The position numbers and the translations under genes were made by a program. Below the pieces are notes generated by a model. The model was given only the letters and a program-made list of their open reading frames with translations. It ran no database searches and was not told the DNA's origin. Of a DNA stretch of 64,000 nt, positions 45,436 to 57,124 are shown piece by piece. Every line of letters starts with the position of its first letter. Position 1 is the stretch's first letter. The stretch is taken from the NCBI GenBank assembly GCA_964017125.1, contig OZ024916.1:1216107-1280106 (forward strand), written 5' to 3'. This DNA is from Flabesymbios commensalis (taxonomy: Eukaryota; Annelida; Polychaeta; Terebellida; Flabelligeridae).

Positions 45436-48132
45436 ACCGGGTATGTTTATTTCTCATAATCAGTCCAGTGGCTTTCCAGCACGCAGCTTGAAAGGTGGGC
45501 CCATATTTACAGTTCGTGTATTCCTATTGTATAGGCATACGAGTCATTTTCTCTTTCTTTGCCAGTTTTACAAAAAATGCATTAGTTGAAGTTTGTTAAC
45601 TATTGATTAATTAGGTGAAGACATGTTTTTAAGATTCATATTTTTTATTATAGCATTCGTTTAAAAAAAACAAGTTATTTATTTATTTTTTTATTTATTT
45701 ATTGAGACATATTTATACAGGGTGGACATTATTAGCAGTCAGGCTATTTTTCATATGTGCCGTGTAGTGATTTTGTTATATGAAAACAAACATTCAATTA
45801 TATTATATATAATACAGATGAAAAAATAAATAATACAGATAAAAAACGTATCAAAGTTGAAAAACATAATATAGAAATGCTGCCCGCGCCAAAATCAGAG
45901 ACAAAAAAAACTGACATATATTAATATTATTATGAATAGTAGGTAAAATACACGCTGGAAAGTGTAGTAACGTGCAAAATATTTTTTTCAAATATGATTT
46001 TTCCTTTATGAGAACAAGTAAAATATACATATAGGCCTTATACATACATACATATACATAACATAACGTATTCGTTAGCTTTTTAAAATATTCATACATT
46101 TTTTCACATAAACCGCTATAATACAATAATTATTAACACCCTTAGTTTAAAGTGCATGGGCCATATATATATCTAAATATCTATATATATATATATATAT
46201 ATAGATATATATAGATATATATGCTTCATTCTCCTTCACCGTGAGGTGTCCCAAATGGGGTTGTGATTTTTTGAAAACTTGTCCCACAGTATTGCAAGTC
46301 ATAACAGCCATCCTTACTTCTAATATGTTGACAGAATCATTCAATACGCATCCATTGTGCGAGCTTTTTAATGCAAATTATTGACTTATTTACCGTTACT
46401 AAAAGCCCATAAGGCCTGTTATTTCCGCCAATAGTCACCATAGGGCTGTAGAACATAACTTCCTAGATATAGTCAGCCATTTTTATCTTAAAGTGAAGAA
46501 GATTTTGTTTATGGACAAAAATTACTTCAATATAAATATAAAATATCTCACAAATAAATGGTCGCAACAATGAAATGTCTTTGAAGACAATCATCTGATC
46601 ATAACCTAAATTCAGTGTCTATTCAATGTCCTTTAATTGATCGTAATGTATGAAAATCTGTAAACATGTAGAGTCGGCTGAACATATATGTTCAAATGAA
46701 TACACAACAACTGCTTTCTCAGCTAATGACTGAAGATGATGCATTTTATTACTCCTTATATACAAGAACATTATGTTGTACATTATGCCCCTATAGGGGC
46801 ACATTGAAAGTGTATATGAACTGGTGTGCAGTAGTGTGGAGCGCATTGCACCTGCAGGAGCCATTATGCTCTACAAACAAGTATACTAAAAGTTAGGCCC
46901 CCTATACAAAAGCTTAATACATACAGTTATTTAACAAAATAAGCTATTTACGTTTACAACAAATTATTTAGGTATATTAATTAACAAAAACATATCGTTG
47001 TCTTTGTCGTTATAAATTTGCTCACCTTCCGGTGAAGACAAAACAAGATTTTTATTATGATCTCTAAAATTAAGGGTGAATAGCATACTGTTTGTATATT
47101 TCACACTAATGCTTGTCATAATATCCCCACTTAGTGGTACCAGTATTTAAGTAACAATAAAAATAAAAAGGTCGTCCTTTTGTAGACATAGGCTATACCT
47201 ACATGTTATGTCATATACTAGTATGCCTACTGATTGGAGTGCAATATGGAACCCTATGGTTTATTCTACGAATTTATAGGCCGGGGGGGGGGGGGGTGGG
47301 TCCTAATACATAATTTATCAAATTTGTTGTGATTTTGTTACAGTTAAATGTAGGGCATACCAAATCTTTTATTTAGGCTTAAAATTTGCGTCACCAATCA
47401 TTATCAGCAAATAATATTCTGTGTCTAGAATAGGCCTACATATGAGACATATGAAGAAGAAGATATATATGAGCTTACTTCAGGGTAGCCTACATGACCA
47501 CAGCGCGACTGTGACCTGGGCGCTAATTCACCTATGGCAATGTTTTCGGGATGGTGGGTTGAACTTAAAACCTTTCTCGCCAGAGGGTCAAGGTATCCAC
47601 CACAAAATTTCAAAATATGCAACATTCTATGACAAATTCTGGGCTATGTTAGCCCATCAAGTCAACCCAACTTTTTTTGTACATGGAGGGACATGGAGCA
47701 ATAGTTAGAGCGGATGTCGCTGCCTGCCGTGCGGTTTTGAACCCCCCTTTGATGCATGATTTTCAGAGAAAAGTCATGTTTCTCCCCTCCCAATCTTGGG
47801 ACAATGTTTCAATGTTGTTGTCTTTGGTGAGAATATTTCAGACAAATTTACTGAAAAGTGATTTCCGCAATATAGGCCTATAGGCTACAGCTTGATAGTG
47901 TGATAATGCTAAAATATTTGGGCCTACATATATATATATATATTTTTTTTTAGGGGGGGGAGCTGAAACGACGCCCCCTTCTGGATCCGACACTGCATTG
48001 CGGCGTACCAAATTATGTAGACTTTGACGAAGCTGCGCATGTGGGTGGGCCCATAGTGTGTACTCAAGGCGGCCAGCGTCGTAGACGATGGCACAACTTT
48101 AACCTTTTAGCCACCAAATTATTCAATTTTAA
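45436..48132. other. Gene-free stretch with low-complexity patches
   Basis: Contains ATTT-rich (45670-45710), AT (46168-46224) and TATATA (47930-47942) tracts, a G-run at 47283-47296 and a perfect 16-bp palindrome TGCCCCTATAGGGGCA at 46786-46801. GGATCCAGAAGGGGG on the - strand near 47970 recalls a DNA-element end. Several short frames show no domain. Confidence 0.45.
46168..46224. repeat. AT dinucleotide microsatellite
   Basis: Interrupted (AT)n with CTAAAT and AGAT interruptions. Confidence 0.9.
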
Positions 48133-48192
48133 TTTTCACCCACTTGAAGTTGTGTCTCGCTGACGTGATCCACAACTTCAAGTGAGTAAAAA
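48133..48192. repeat. CACTTGAAGTT hairpin family, copy 2
   Basis: TTTTCACCCACTTGAAGTTG and CAACTTCAAGTGAGTAAAA pair around TCTCGCTGACGTGATC. The loop word GTCTCGCTGA matches, inverted, the loop of copy 1 at 31524. Confidence 0.7.
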
Positions 48193-48396
48193 TTATTCAG
48201 ATTTGACAAAATGGCGGTCAAAAAAATTGCAAATCTTGCTGATTAATGTCTCTTTATTTAACAGGTTTACCAGCTGATAGGCCTATGTAATGTTCTTATA
48301 TAAAATGTAAAAAACGAATATGGACGGTACCGGCGGTTAAAGGATTAAGAGACATTCGGTCAACGCCTCGTGTTTGCTGGGATGACAGACACCTGG

Positions 48397-48424
48397 AACC
48401 AAACAAACAAACAAACAAACAAAC
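48397..48424. repeat. (AAAC)7 microsatellite
   Basis: Seven uninterrupted AAAC units directly beside a CAACGTC-family hairpin. Confidence 0.95.
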
Positions 48425-48510
48425 GTTGACACGATGCTGGTGTAATGCTGGGCTAATGTCACAGACGCTGGGCCTGCAGTAAATCAACATTGGGTCGATG
48501 TTATCTCTGT
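48417..48510. mobile_element. CAACGTC hairpin family, member 3 (diverged)
   Basis: AACGTTGACACGATGCTGG and TAAATCAACATTGGGTCGAT with CAGACGCTGGGCC in the centre and GTTTGCCGG at the right end. Confidence 0.65.
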
Positions 48511-49079
48511 TTGCCGGATATGTTATTTGCCTTCAAATTACAAACCTAAAATTATTCGAAACCGTATAACGTCCCAATTATTGTCAACAAACTGATGGTG
48601 CTGAGTGTTGTTAAATGCAGGGTTAAACGGGCCAGTATCGTATTAGTGATCAATTATGAAACCTAACAGCTTGCCAATAATAATAATCATAACTATAAAG
48701 GTCGTACACCCAATATCGCGAACCACGTTTGTCTGCCATTTAAAACATATTTACTGGCTGAATTTTTTTTTTTTTACTTTTATTCAACTCACTAACTTGT
48801 CCACGATCTCCAGGTATAATTTTTGTTTAAAAATTACATTAACTTGGGAAATCCTTTCTTTGCTATGTATAACGTTTTTCACGAATTTCACTTAATATCG
48901 CCCACCGCTCTAATGATGAATGACTTGCACACATGACAAAGAAAGTATTAGACGATTTAAAGAATCATTCAGCTTCAAAACGCGCATGCCTGGGACGGTC
49001 AAGTGTAGGCCAACAGTAGCCTATTGAGTACAGAATGACGGCATTAATATAGCCACTGAACTGATTACAAGATACTACT

Positions 49080-49168
49080 CAAACGAGACATTGATCCAAT
49101 GCTGTTTTAATGTTAGGCCAACGTCTGCGACGCTGGCCCAACATTGAACCAACATTAGATAAATGTAC
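49080..49168. mobile_element. CAACGTC hairpin family, member 4
   Basis: CATTGATCCAATGCTGTTTT, AATGTTAGGCCAACGTC, TGC, then GACGCTGGCCCAACATT and GAACCAACATTAGATAAATG. The arms pair with G-T and A-C type differences spread over both sides. Confidence 0.8.
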
Positions 49169-49192
49169 AATGTTTGAGAGAAAGTCATCCTG

Positions 49193-49302
49193 CCCAGCAA
49201 ACGCAAGACATTTGTATGACATTTATGCAATGTCGGCCCAACGTCTTCGACGTTGGTCCAACATTGCATAAAGTCATACAAATGTTTTGTGTTTACTGGG
49301 TG
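49193..49302. mobile_element. CAACGTC hairpin family, member 5 (longest perfect arms)
   Basis: From CCCAGCAAACGCAAGACATT to GTTTACTGGG. The middle of each arm (TGTATGACATTTATGCAATG against CATTGCATAAAGTCATACA) has no counterpart in the other members, yet the arms are complementary. The centre GGCCCAACGTC-TTC-GACGTTGG is the family core. Confidence 0.85.
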
Positions 49303-50029
49303 ACAATACAAACTTGGGGGTCAAGCAGTTTCCAAATCCCCGCAGTAATACAGTCAGTTTGTTTGCAAGTAGGCGACCAAGTAGGGGCAAAAGACAAGGG
49401 CTTTGAATTATTACCTCATAGATGTCGCTCAAGTATATATGAACTTGCTGTGATTTGAGAATTTGCTCTTAATGAGGCTTTGGGTATGAAATGCATATTT
49501 AGTATTATTATGGAATAGGGCCTTGGCTTACCCACGGGCACTATTGCCTTCTGGGGGACCCTTGTCCCGCGAATTTTGACAGTTGACTACACCTTTAAAG
49601 TATTTTTTGCCGAAAAAACGGCAGAAATAGGCGCCGTATAACTTGGCAAGTTGAATGAAGTTGAAAAAAAAAAAAATGTAGTCACCAAATATTTTTTAAA
49701 TGGTAAAAAACTTGGTTCGTGATATTGGGCGTATGACAGGACACTATATCTGTAGCGCATGTTTTTCGTCGATTTCTTCGTCAGTTAAGAGCCGATTTCT
49801 TTGAAATTTTGCACAGGCCATTTCCAAGTCTTGTCCTAACATAGACAAAAATTTCACGAAATTATATTGAATATTAAAAAGTTAAACCATTTGACATGTA
49901 TAAATATTCCGGCATCAAGAGGGGCCTGACCACCTCAACTTATTGACTATTTTGGGAATATAAATGAAGTCGAAAATTTCAAATTTGATTTGATCGAATG
50001 TTTGTACAATTATGCAGTAATTCATAATA
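49303..50029. other. Unassigned stretch with an RTE/SINE-like body fragment
   Basis: Around 49765-49870 the words TTCGTCAGTTAAGAGCCGAT and TTGAAATTTTGCACAGGCC resemble the body at 60365-60430. No gene recognised. Confidence 0.4.
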
Positions 50030-50033
50030 TTAA

Positions 50034-50511
50034 AGGGACCCCTTGTCAATTTTGAAAATTTAATTTATATACAGCTATATAGCCTACTGATCTTAACTGA
50101 AAATACAAAAAAAATTAAAAAACAATTTTAGAGCACCGAAAAAGAGTGAAATAGTTGTATTTCCAGGTCGTATATTGCCATGTAAACAAAACAAGTCAGC
50201 GATATTCAGCACTTCCCATCACATATTCCCACGTATCAGACGGTAAGATCAGAGCATTCGCCGCTAATTGGTGTCTTATAGTCAGAACACGGGGGGACAC
50301 ACCTGCAGCACTGATACAAATAGTAGGTATACGAATAGGTATAGGTATACAAATAGCTTGTTTGGGTTACTTCTGGTTTCATAGAAATGTTGATTAAAAA
50401 TATTTGTAAAAATATGAGAATTTTCTGAAAAAAATAAAAACATGATCCGTGGGATACAGTACTTCAGTACGGAATCAAAAACGAAAATTGATGTCATCCC
50501 AAGGGGCTGCT
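50034..50511 (-). mobile_element. TTAA-flanked non-autonomous element 1, copy 2 (478 bp, inverted)
   Basis: It starts TTAA-AGGGACCCCTTG and ends GGATGTCATCCCAAGG-type sequence followed by GGCTGCT and ATAA, a one-base change from TTAA. It shares with copy 1 GTATTTCCAGGTCGTATATT, GCCATGTAAACAAAACAAGT, CCGCTAATTGGTGTC and AAACGAAAATTGATGTCATC, in inverted order. Near 50320-50355 it has a short ATACAAATAG-type repeat not seen in copy 1. Confidence 0.8.
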
Positions 50512-50554
50512 ATAATTAACTTAATTTAATATTATTAAATAATTATTGAAAACA

Positions 50555-50997
50555 TGCTCATATTACCCATGCGTGTGGCAAATATGAGCATGTGTTATGA
50601 GGGAATATGAATTAATTACCATTTGACAATGGGGTAATATGAGCACTTTGCTATAGAAAAGGACATCCGGTAAAATGTTTATTTTATGAGTAGTTTACCT
50701 AATAAAAGTGACACTCGTGTACCTTGATATAACCCAAATGCCATTAAAGCATAATTTTTTCTCATTAAATATAAGTGGTTGGAATGGTTTCCCCAGGGTA
50801 TTATGAGCATATACTATTTTTTTTAATTAAACAGCCCAAAAACTTCATTTTGTCATAATTGGACTACTTTTTAAAAAACTGAACGAGTTTATGTCCGTGT
50901 CAAGACTATATTTCAGACCAAATTTCAACCAATTCCTCTTATTATTGAGAATATTACAGCAAGTGCTCATATTACCTACTATGCTCATATTACCCCA
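50555..50997. mobile_element. Inverted-repeat element with GGGTAATATGAGCA words
   Basis: GGGTAATATGAGCA or close variants occur on the - strand at 50555, 50964 and 50983 and on the + strand at 50579, 50632 and 50796. ATGGGGTAATATGAGCAC (from 50629) faces TGCTCATATTACCCCAT at the right end. No coding frame. Confidence 0.65.
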
Positions 50998-51640
50998 TCT
51001 TAGTCAGCCAGCCAAGGGCTGCTAAAGTGATGAAAAAATTACTAGATGGCATTTCTTTGTTACAAGCAATCTGACACATCAGGCATGTCCAGTAGGGTCC
51101 TGGGGACCCCGCCTGGCCGGATAACAAACTCTCACTGCGCTTAAAAGCATATTATGACATCATTCAAAATGGCCGCCAAAGAAACAATAGGAAAATCTAA
51201 ATAATATTGTGTATAGTTTCGGCGATACTTGACCGAATTTCACAATCTTATTTTTATTTTATATATTTTAAAGGTCTTTGATTCCGAATTTGCAAAGAAA
51301 ATTAACAAAAAGCCATTGTAATTTCGTCAAAAGACCATAATATATATTTTTGTCATAGATTTTAAAATGTATTGAGCCATTAAACGAGAAGACCTGTACA
51401 TCGAACAGTGTAGCTAAAGATTTATCTACAATGGATGGCAGTGAAGTATCAGGTTAATATGGTCTATGTATATGAATATGAGCACACAAGGTCATATTAT
51501 GTTGGTAGACTGAGTCATTAAATTATTCATTGATTCAACAGTGCGGATGCAGACGGTCATGCAGATCACACACTGATATGTGAAGGAGCACACAGCGCGT
51601 GGCATTGCACGAAATCAACGTGGATAAACCAGCTGGTCTC
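50998..51640. other. Unassigned spacer
   Basis: One AAAATGGCCGCC word (51167-51178). No gene recognised. Confidence 0.4.
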
Positions 51641-51772
51641 AACCATTAGTGTGATCTTCTAGTCACATTGAGAGTGGAGAAACAATGATATTTCTCTGAT
51701 AGACCCAGGTAGGATTAGCTGGTTTCGAACATGACTGGCAAGGCAGTCAGGCGCTCTACCAATTCGTCACGC
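51641..51772 (-). mobile_element. tRNA-derived SINE candidate 2
   Basis: On the - strand, GTGACGAATTGGTAGAGCGC (51770-51751) is an excellent box A, and GTTCGAAACC (51730-51721) an excellent box B. An intervening TGACT / AGTCA stem lies in the anticodon-arm position. The head starts GGGGCGTGACG. The body runs left to about 51641 with no clear poly-A, so the end is approximate. It is not an intact tRNA gene because the acceptor and T-arm pairing are incomplete. Confidence 0.65.
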
Positions 51773-51789
51773 CCCATTTCTTGCACACT

Positions 51790-54700
51790 GAGACCGATCA
51801 ATCACGGAACATAAGTTACAACTCTGACATAATGGGCTGACGAATATCATACAGTGAATTGTATAGGTGGGATAATATGTACCAGGCAGTGTCTGTGAGA
51901 GAGCGAGCAGTCCCATGGCGTGATAGCGTTCTGTTATCAAAAGCATAGTAAGTCATTTATTATATTCCAATACCTGACTAAATAATGTTCCACCATTATT
52001 GCCATTATCTGTCGCGATATTGCCATGATTGTGCATAAAGCGACGTAAAGCAATATTCATATAATATTCCACCATGATTGCATATTGTGTTTAGTATAGT
52101 TATACTAGTGTTTCAACTTTCTTTGTAAATGTGATTTTTTGCATTAATTAGTGATGTGTACAAACATCCTCAACATTAACGGCTACCAGCATCAACATGA
52201 TCAAGTAGCAGAGGGCTCTGTTTGAAGATAGTTCAGGCTGATTGCTTTCCAAATCTTTTGGAAGAGGATGTGCCGTCACAATCTGGCAGTACATAGTGTA
52301 TGCCTACATGAAATTAGAACACCAAGAAGACCATTTCTCTTACCTTGCAGTAGTCTGTCTGGAATATCCTGAAACCTAATATCATGACTTTTCAAACATT
52401 CTGGAACTATTTCCTCAAATGAGAAGTAACATAACATCTGTACAAGACAAAACAATTTATTGGTAACTGACCAGTAGTATACTAGTCTGGCTAAAGTTTC
52501 GCATAAGCTTATCTCAATACATTAGCTCGATGTCTCCATATTATCTCATGTCGCACTGAAAGTACTCTTGTGGATCTTTCATAAACAACAAGTTGGTTTA
52601 TCCATACTCCGTACCAGTGCATGTCCATCGATCAAGATACAGACACTGACACAGGGTCAGGAACATTTTGGACTTGGTCAATATCTTCACTGACAGTCAC
52701 AATAGACGTTTCTTTGGATGGTGAGTTCATGATTGCCTCACTTTTAGCTAATGACAAAGGCACACACACAAGTTCATGTGTAAGTATCGCTGATATATAT
52801 GATGCAGCTTTGAGATTGATGTTCTCTTAGAATATGCTATACTAATGAGACATGTCGGCTTTCACATTCTTGTCTTTATATATCATTGAATCTTTAAGAT
52901 ATTTGATACTCTCTTTGTTTGGTTTAAACAAAAGTTGTGAGCACTAAATTTATATTAATACGTGTATTAAGGTTACAGTGCATCTTCACTACTAGATTTT
53001 GAGTACTCATCACGTCTTTTATTGCATGTGCTATAATCACAAGTTGTTAGATCAGTGAAGTACACATTTCGCGTGTTATCAAGGAAGCCAAGCATACCAT
53101 AGCACTACAAGAGTAGTGTGTTGAAAATGCGCACATTTATACACATGTAGATACTCACTAGGATGAAGTTTATATGGTCTGTATGTATGTAGAGCCATGC
53201 CAGTATTTTTCATCCTGTGACCAGATTCCAATAATCATCACTACCAGTTAGGATAAAGATTGATGTAAGCTCTTATCATGTTAGTTATGACAAATCACAT
53301 AGTTTGTGTGGGCCCCTAATCAATGGATTGCTTATTGAACGTTATTGAAGATATATAGCGGTTGAAACCAATATGACACTAGAATGCTTTATTGATCAGC
53401 CTATTATCAGATTATGCCATCTCAGGAGTTTGTAGTCAGACTTGTCATGGATGCTTGCTTGTGTTGATTTGGTAAACATACTGGATTTACCACGAATTCT
53501 GTCATCGTTCCATGTGTTATCTGATAACTCTCACAAACTACATGGAAGTCACATATGACAACAACAACACTGTAATACTTTTTTGAGAAGAGGTCACTAC
53601 AAGTCTGCAACTCGATCTTTGGCCTTGTCATAAGCAGGTTGGTCATCAAAGATTAGTTTATTTTGACCAAGCAATTCATTCTTGTTGTGTTGTACCAGTC
53701 GCTACATTTAATAAGGGCACCATTCCCATATTTGTTTTCAACAGTACTGCATCACTCATTTAAAGCTGAGCATGATGGGATCAAATGCACACCATAGGGT
53801 CTAACCACAAAATTTAATCGAGATGCAAACATGATTCAACAAATATGATTATTCATTTACATCGACCTTTTAACACAATTTCTCCTCGGGACAAAAAGTA
53901 GGCTGTGGATCAAAACTGAGATACTGATTAGGCCTACTGATTCCGACCATGTCGGATATTTGTCAGCGTGGTTGTGCGTTACATCGATATCAACTTTTTG
54001 AAAAACATGGAGTGTGCAGTATTGCTTAAAATGATATCCCACCATTTCTCCTGTCGAGATATTGCTATAATATATCATATTGTGATAAAGCGCACAAGGC
54101 GACGTAGAGCAATAGTCACTCACTCATAATGAGTAATTCCTCTGAGAACAAAGTTTTCTCCTGCCAATAGCCTGTTCAAGTTCATGGAAAATTTGTAGAT
54201 GCTTCAATCAAAGTTTGTGGATTTGCCATTGGTCTATGGGACAACAGTCTGGCATGGAGCTGACCCACGCTGCTGCCGTATAGCTCAGTCTCAGACAATT
54301 TTGTGTAGGCTCTGGGAAAACCCTTCAGACCAACAAGAAAATTCCAGGGTGATCAGGAAAAATTCTGGTTGTTAGGTAGGTGTATATAAGAATTCTGCTC
54401 ATACCTATGAAGGCGCATCTTCTAGCTATAATCTGCTCACCTCACTCATTTTCATGCCAATGATCTGATATGAAGCATCGCAACAGACTAAGATCGTGTA
54501 TTCTGCTGAATTATCTTACCCAATATCTACTTGTTTTGGTACAAATGCATTAATTATATGTGTTGTAAATACAATGTCTAGAACGATACAGAGTGTGAGA
54601 TTCAGTATCACGTCCTTATCGTCATCAATTCAATTTTCTATAACACCAACACATATATAATGCTCAGTGTAATCACTTTTGTCGTTTAATATCATGTAAT

Positions 54701-55750
54701 AATTTCAACCACCATATTCACCTGTGGAGGTGTATGAACTCTTGGGTAATATATAAATATCCTTTGAGCAAATGAGCACACACCCTTCAGTCTAGTGAAG
54801 GGATGACGAATATGTATCTACACAAGCTTGTAACCACTTTAAATAAAGAGTTCAACAAAAACGATATAATTATGGATCTCTGAGATCTCTGACACATTCA
54901 TTTTCATCAAATTTGAACCCATATGATTACTTCACCAATACGACTGTGTAAGAAAGGAAACATTTCGATCACTGACATATTCTAGCTTCCACATGTGTAC
55001 TATTAAGGGGATCGGCTCACATGCCACTAAAATATCAACAGCAATTTAAACTCCTATACACAACAAAGAGCGGGTGCCTACCGTCGTGCTTCAGAGGACT
55101 TTTGAAGGCGATTTATTTTTTATGTGTTCGTTTATGACTATTCCTCCTGTGTGTAAAAACCCTACCACCAAATCCTATTTCTGGCGCCGCATACCGATTG
55201 ATGTCGGTGTCAAAGCAACATATGCCTCATATTTTCCAAAAAGTTTCCTAATTTGTTTAGGTATATAATTTGCCATTTTTTTCTATTTAATCTAGGAATT
55301 TGAGACGTAAACATTACTGATTATATGTGACTGGTGGCTCTTAATATATGAAATATTATGGTAATACTTGCATAACATGATGTAATATGCTACAAAATAT
55401 CCATGAAATCATAATAAAATCATAATTAAATATATTACTGACCATGAAAACATGGTTAAAACATGATAATGGTAACAACATCGTGAATATTTGATAAAAT
55501 CTAGCGAAAAGCTAGATTTGTACTAATAATCGCTTGTTATTTTTGCAATAACTAATAATAAAATAGCTGCACATGATTAAATCGCTTTAAATAAACACAA
55601 TGGATTGCTTTTGGATAGACTACCACCTTGAAAATGTAGATATACAAGTGTTATTGACGATAGGGGTTCGGGATATATGGAATAATAGTACATTTCATAG
55701 TGAATTTGGCGGCCATTTTGTTTTTCTACTAAAAGTAGACATAAAGTAAC
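51790..55750. other. Gene-free stretch, about 4 kb
   Basis: GATATTGC...GCGACGTA(A/G)AGCAATA at about 52015-52055 and GAGATATTGCTATAATATAT...GCGACGTAGAGCAATA at 54056-54115 are two copies of a short dispersed repeat. Several short frames (52621-52830, 53422-53649, 53857-54123, 55074-55268) have no recognisable domain or good splice context. Composition is slightly less AT-rich than the neighbours, so an unrecognised old element cannot be excluded. Confidence 0.4.
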
Positions 55751-55754
55751 AACA

Positions 55755-55945
55755 TCAAGTAATCTGCCAGATCGTAACCCGGATCCTCACCGAAATTTAA
55801 TCGATTCTTCTTTGGACTGACACACACTTCTGATAATAATTTCATGCAAATCCGTTCATTATTCATTAAGTGATCTGACAGACAGACACACAGATAGTCA
55901 GACAAACACATAACCAAAAACATAACCTTCCTGACGGGGTAATCA
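55755..55945 (+). mobile_element. RTE-type LINE 3' tail (or SINE using that tail)
   Basis: GGATCCTCACCGAAATTTAA, TCGATTCTTCTTTGG, TTTCATGCAAATCCGTTCAT, ATTAAGTGATCTGACAGACA, repeated CAGACA words and AACACATAACCAAAAACATA, followed by an ATAATA-rich stretch. This series is characteristic of the widespread RTE-clade 3' end found in many marine invertebrates. The upstream part is not recognisable, so this is a truncated copy. Confidence 0.7.
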
Positions 55946-56259
55946 TAACAACACCAACGATAATTATAATTTTAAAAAATACAATAATAAAAATAATACT
56001 TTATCGTTGACATAACTTTAAAACCAATGAGTAATATTTTTAGTTGGACTCACATCCTATAGCAGCAAAAACTCAATGAAAATTGTGTTTTTCGCTATTT
56101 TTTTAATGTCTTAGCAGAAAGTTATCAATCGAAATGTTAAATGTGGTAGCTATGACTATATAGGTGAGCAGTTACTAACATTCAGAAAGTATTTTCAGTC
56201 GTGTAATAATGCTGGTACACAATCAAAAACGAATAATAAAACTACTACTAATACATACA

Positions 56260-56482
<223 letters not shown>

Positions 56483-56714
56483 CGATGACATCAGTTAAGC
56501 ATGTTCCCCAAACGAATTCCAGTTGTTTTTTTCTGTTGATGTCAATAGCTATGTTTTCGAAAATAAGTTAAATGAATGGTACATTTCGTAGCCACTATGG
56601 CAATTTTAAGCCTCTTTTCTGGTGTAAGCTGCTCGATCACCTATTATGCCATGTCCCTCATAAAATCACAGAATTTATCAGTATCGACCCAATACAACTA
56701 ACTGAAAATATTCT

Positions 56715-56792
56715 GTACCAATGTTCGTCCACCGTTTACGACGCTGGCCCAGCATTGGTCCAAACTTGGGTCTAAGTCTCGTGTTTGCTGGA
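56715..56792. mobile_element. CAACGTC hairpin family, member 6 (short arms)
   Basis: ACCAATGTTCGTCCACCGTT, TACGACGCTGGCCCAGCATT and GGTCC, with GTGTTTGCTGG as the outer right word. Confidence 0.7.
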
Positions 56793-56831
56793 AATTCACG
56801 TCATTTTTACTAGGATTACAGTGTAACATTA

Positions 56832-56945
56832 CCCAGAAAGCATAAGACGTTGACGGTGACCCAACGCTGGTTGACTGTTGGCCCATCGTCTACGACGGTG
56901 GCCTAACAGTGAACCAACGTCGGGACAATGTCTCATGTTTGCTTG
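56832..56945. mobile_element. CAACGTC hairpin family, member 7
   Basis: CCCAACGCTGGTTGACTGTT and AACAGTGAACCAACGTCGGG pair around CCATCGTCTACGACGGTGG. Outer right word GTCTCATGTTTGCTTGG. Its right flank (CTGTTTAGGTTTGGTTTGGC) is repeated after member 8. Confidence 0.8.
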
Positions 56946-56994
56946 GTATTATACATGTATCTGTTTAGGTTTGGTTTGGCCTATTATGACAAAG

Positions 56995-57088
56995 TTTGAC
57001 CAACGTTGGTGTACTGTTAGACCAACGTCTACGACGTTGGCCCAACAGTGAACCAACGTTAGACCAATGTCTAATGTTTGCTGGGTGT
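56995..57088. mobile_element. CAACGTC hairpin family, member 8
   Basis: GACCAACGTTGGTGTACTGT and ACAGTGAACCAACGTTAGAC pair around ACCAACGTCTACGACGTTGG. With its right flank (TGTTTAGGTTTGGTTTGACC) it forms a tandem duplicate of member 7 plus flank, unit about 140 bp. The duplicated flank ends 5 bp before the ATG of the putative exon. Confidence 0.8.
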
Positions 57089-57124
57089 TATATATTTATT
57101 TGTTTAGGTTTGGTTTGACCTATT

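Noticed and set aside
37651-47998. CAGTGGCG- and GGATCCAG-type words (37651, 43420, 47970) as complete DNA transposons
   Set aside because: Only single ends are seen; partner termini and target duplications could not be found.
51721-51772. Functional tRNA gene
   Set aside because: Box A and box B are excellent, but the acceptor stem and T-arm do not pair properly; better explained as a tRNA-derived SINE head.
52621-52830. 69-codon + strand frame beginning with alternating D and T
   Set aside because: No domain recognised and no splice signals good enough to call an exon.
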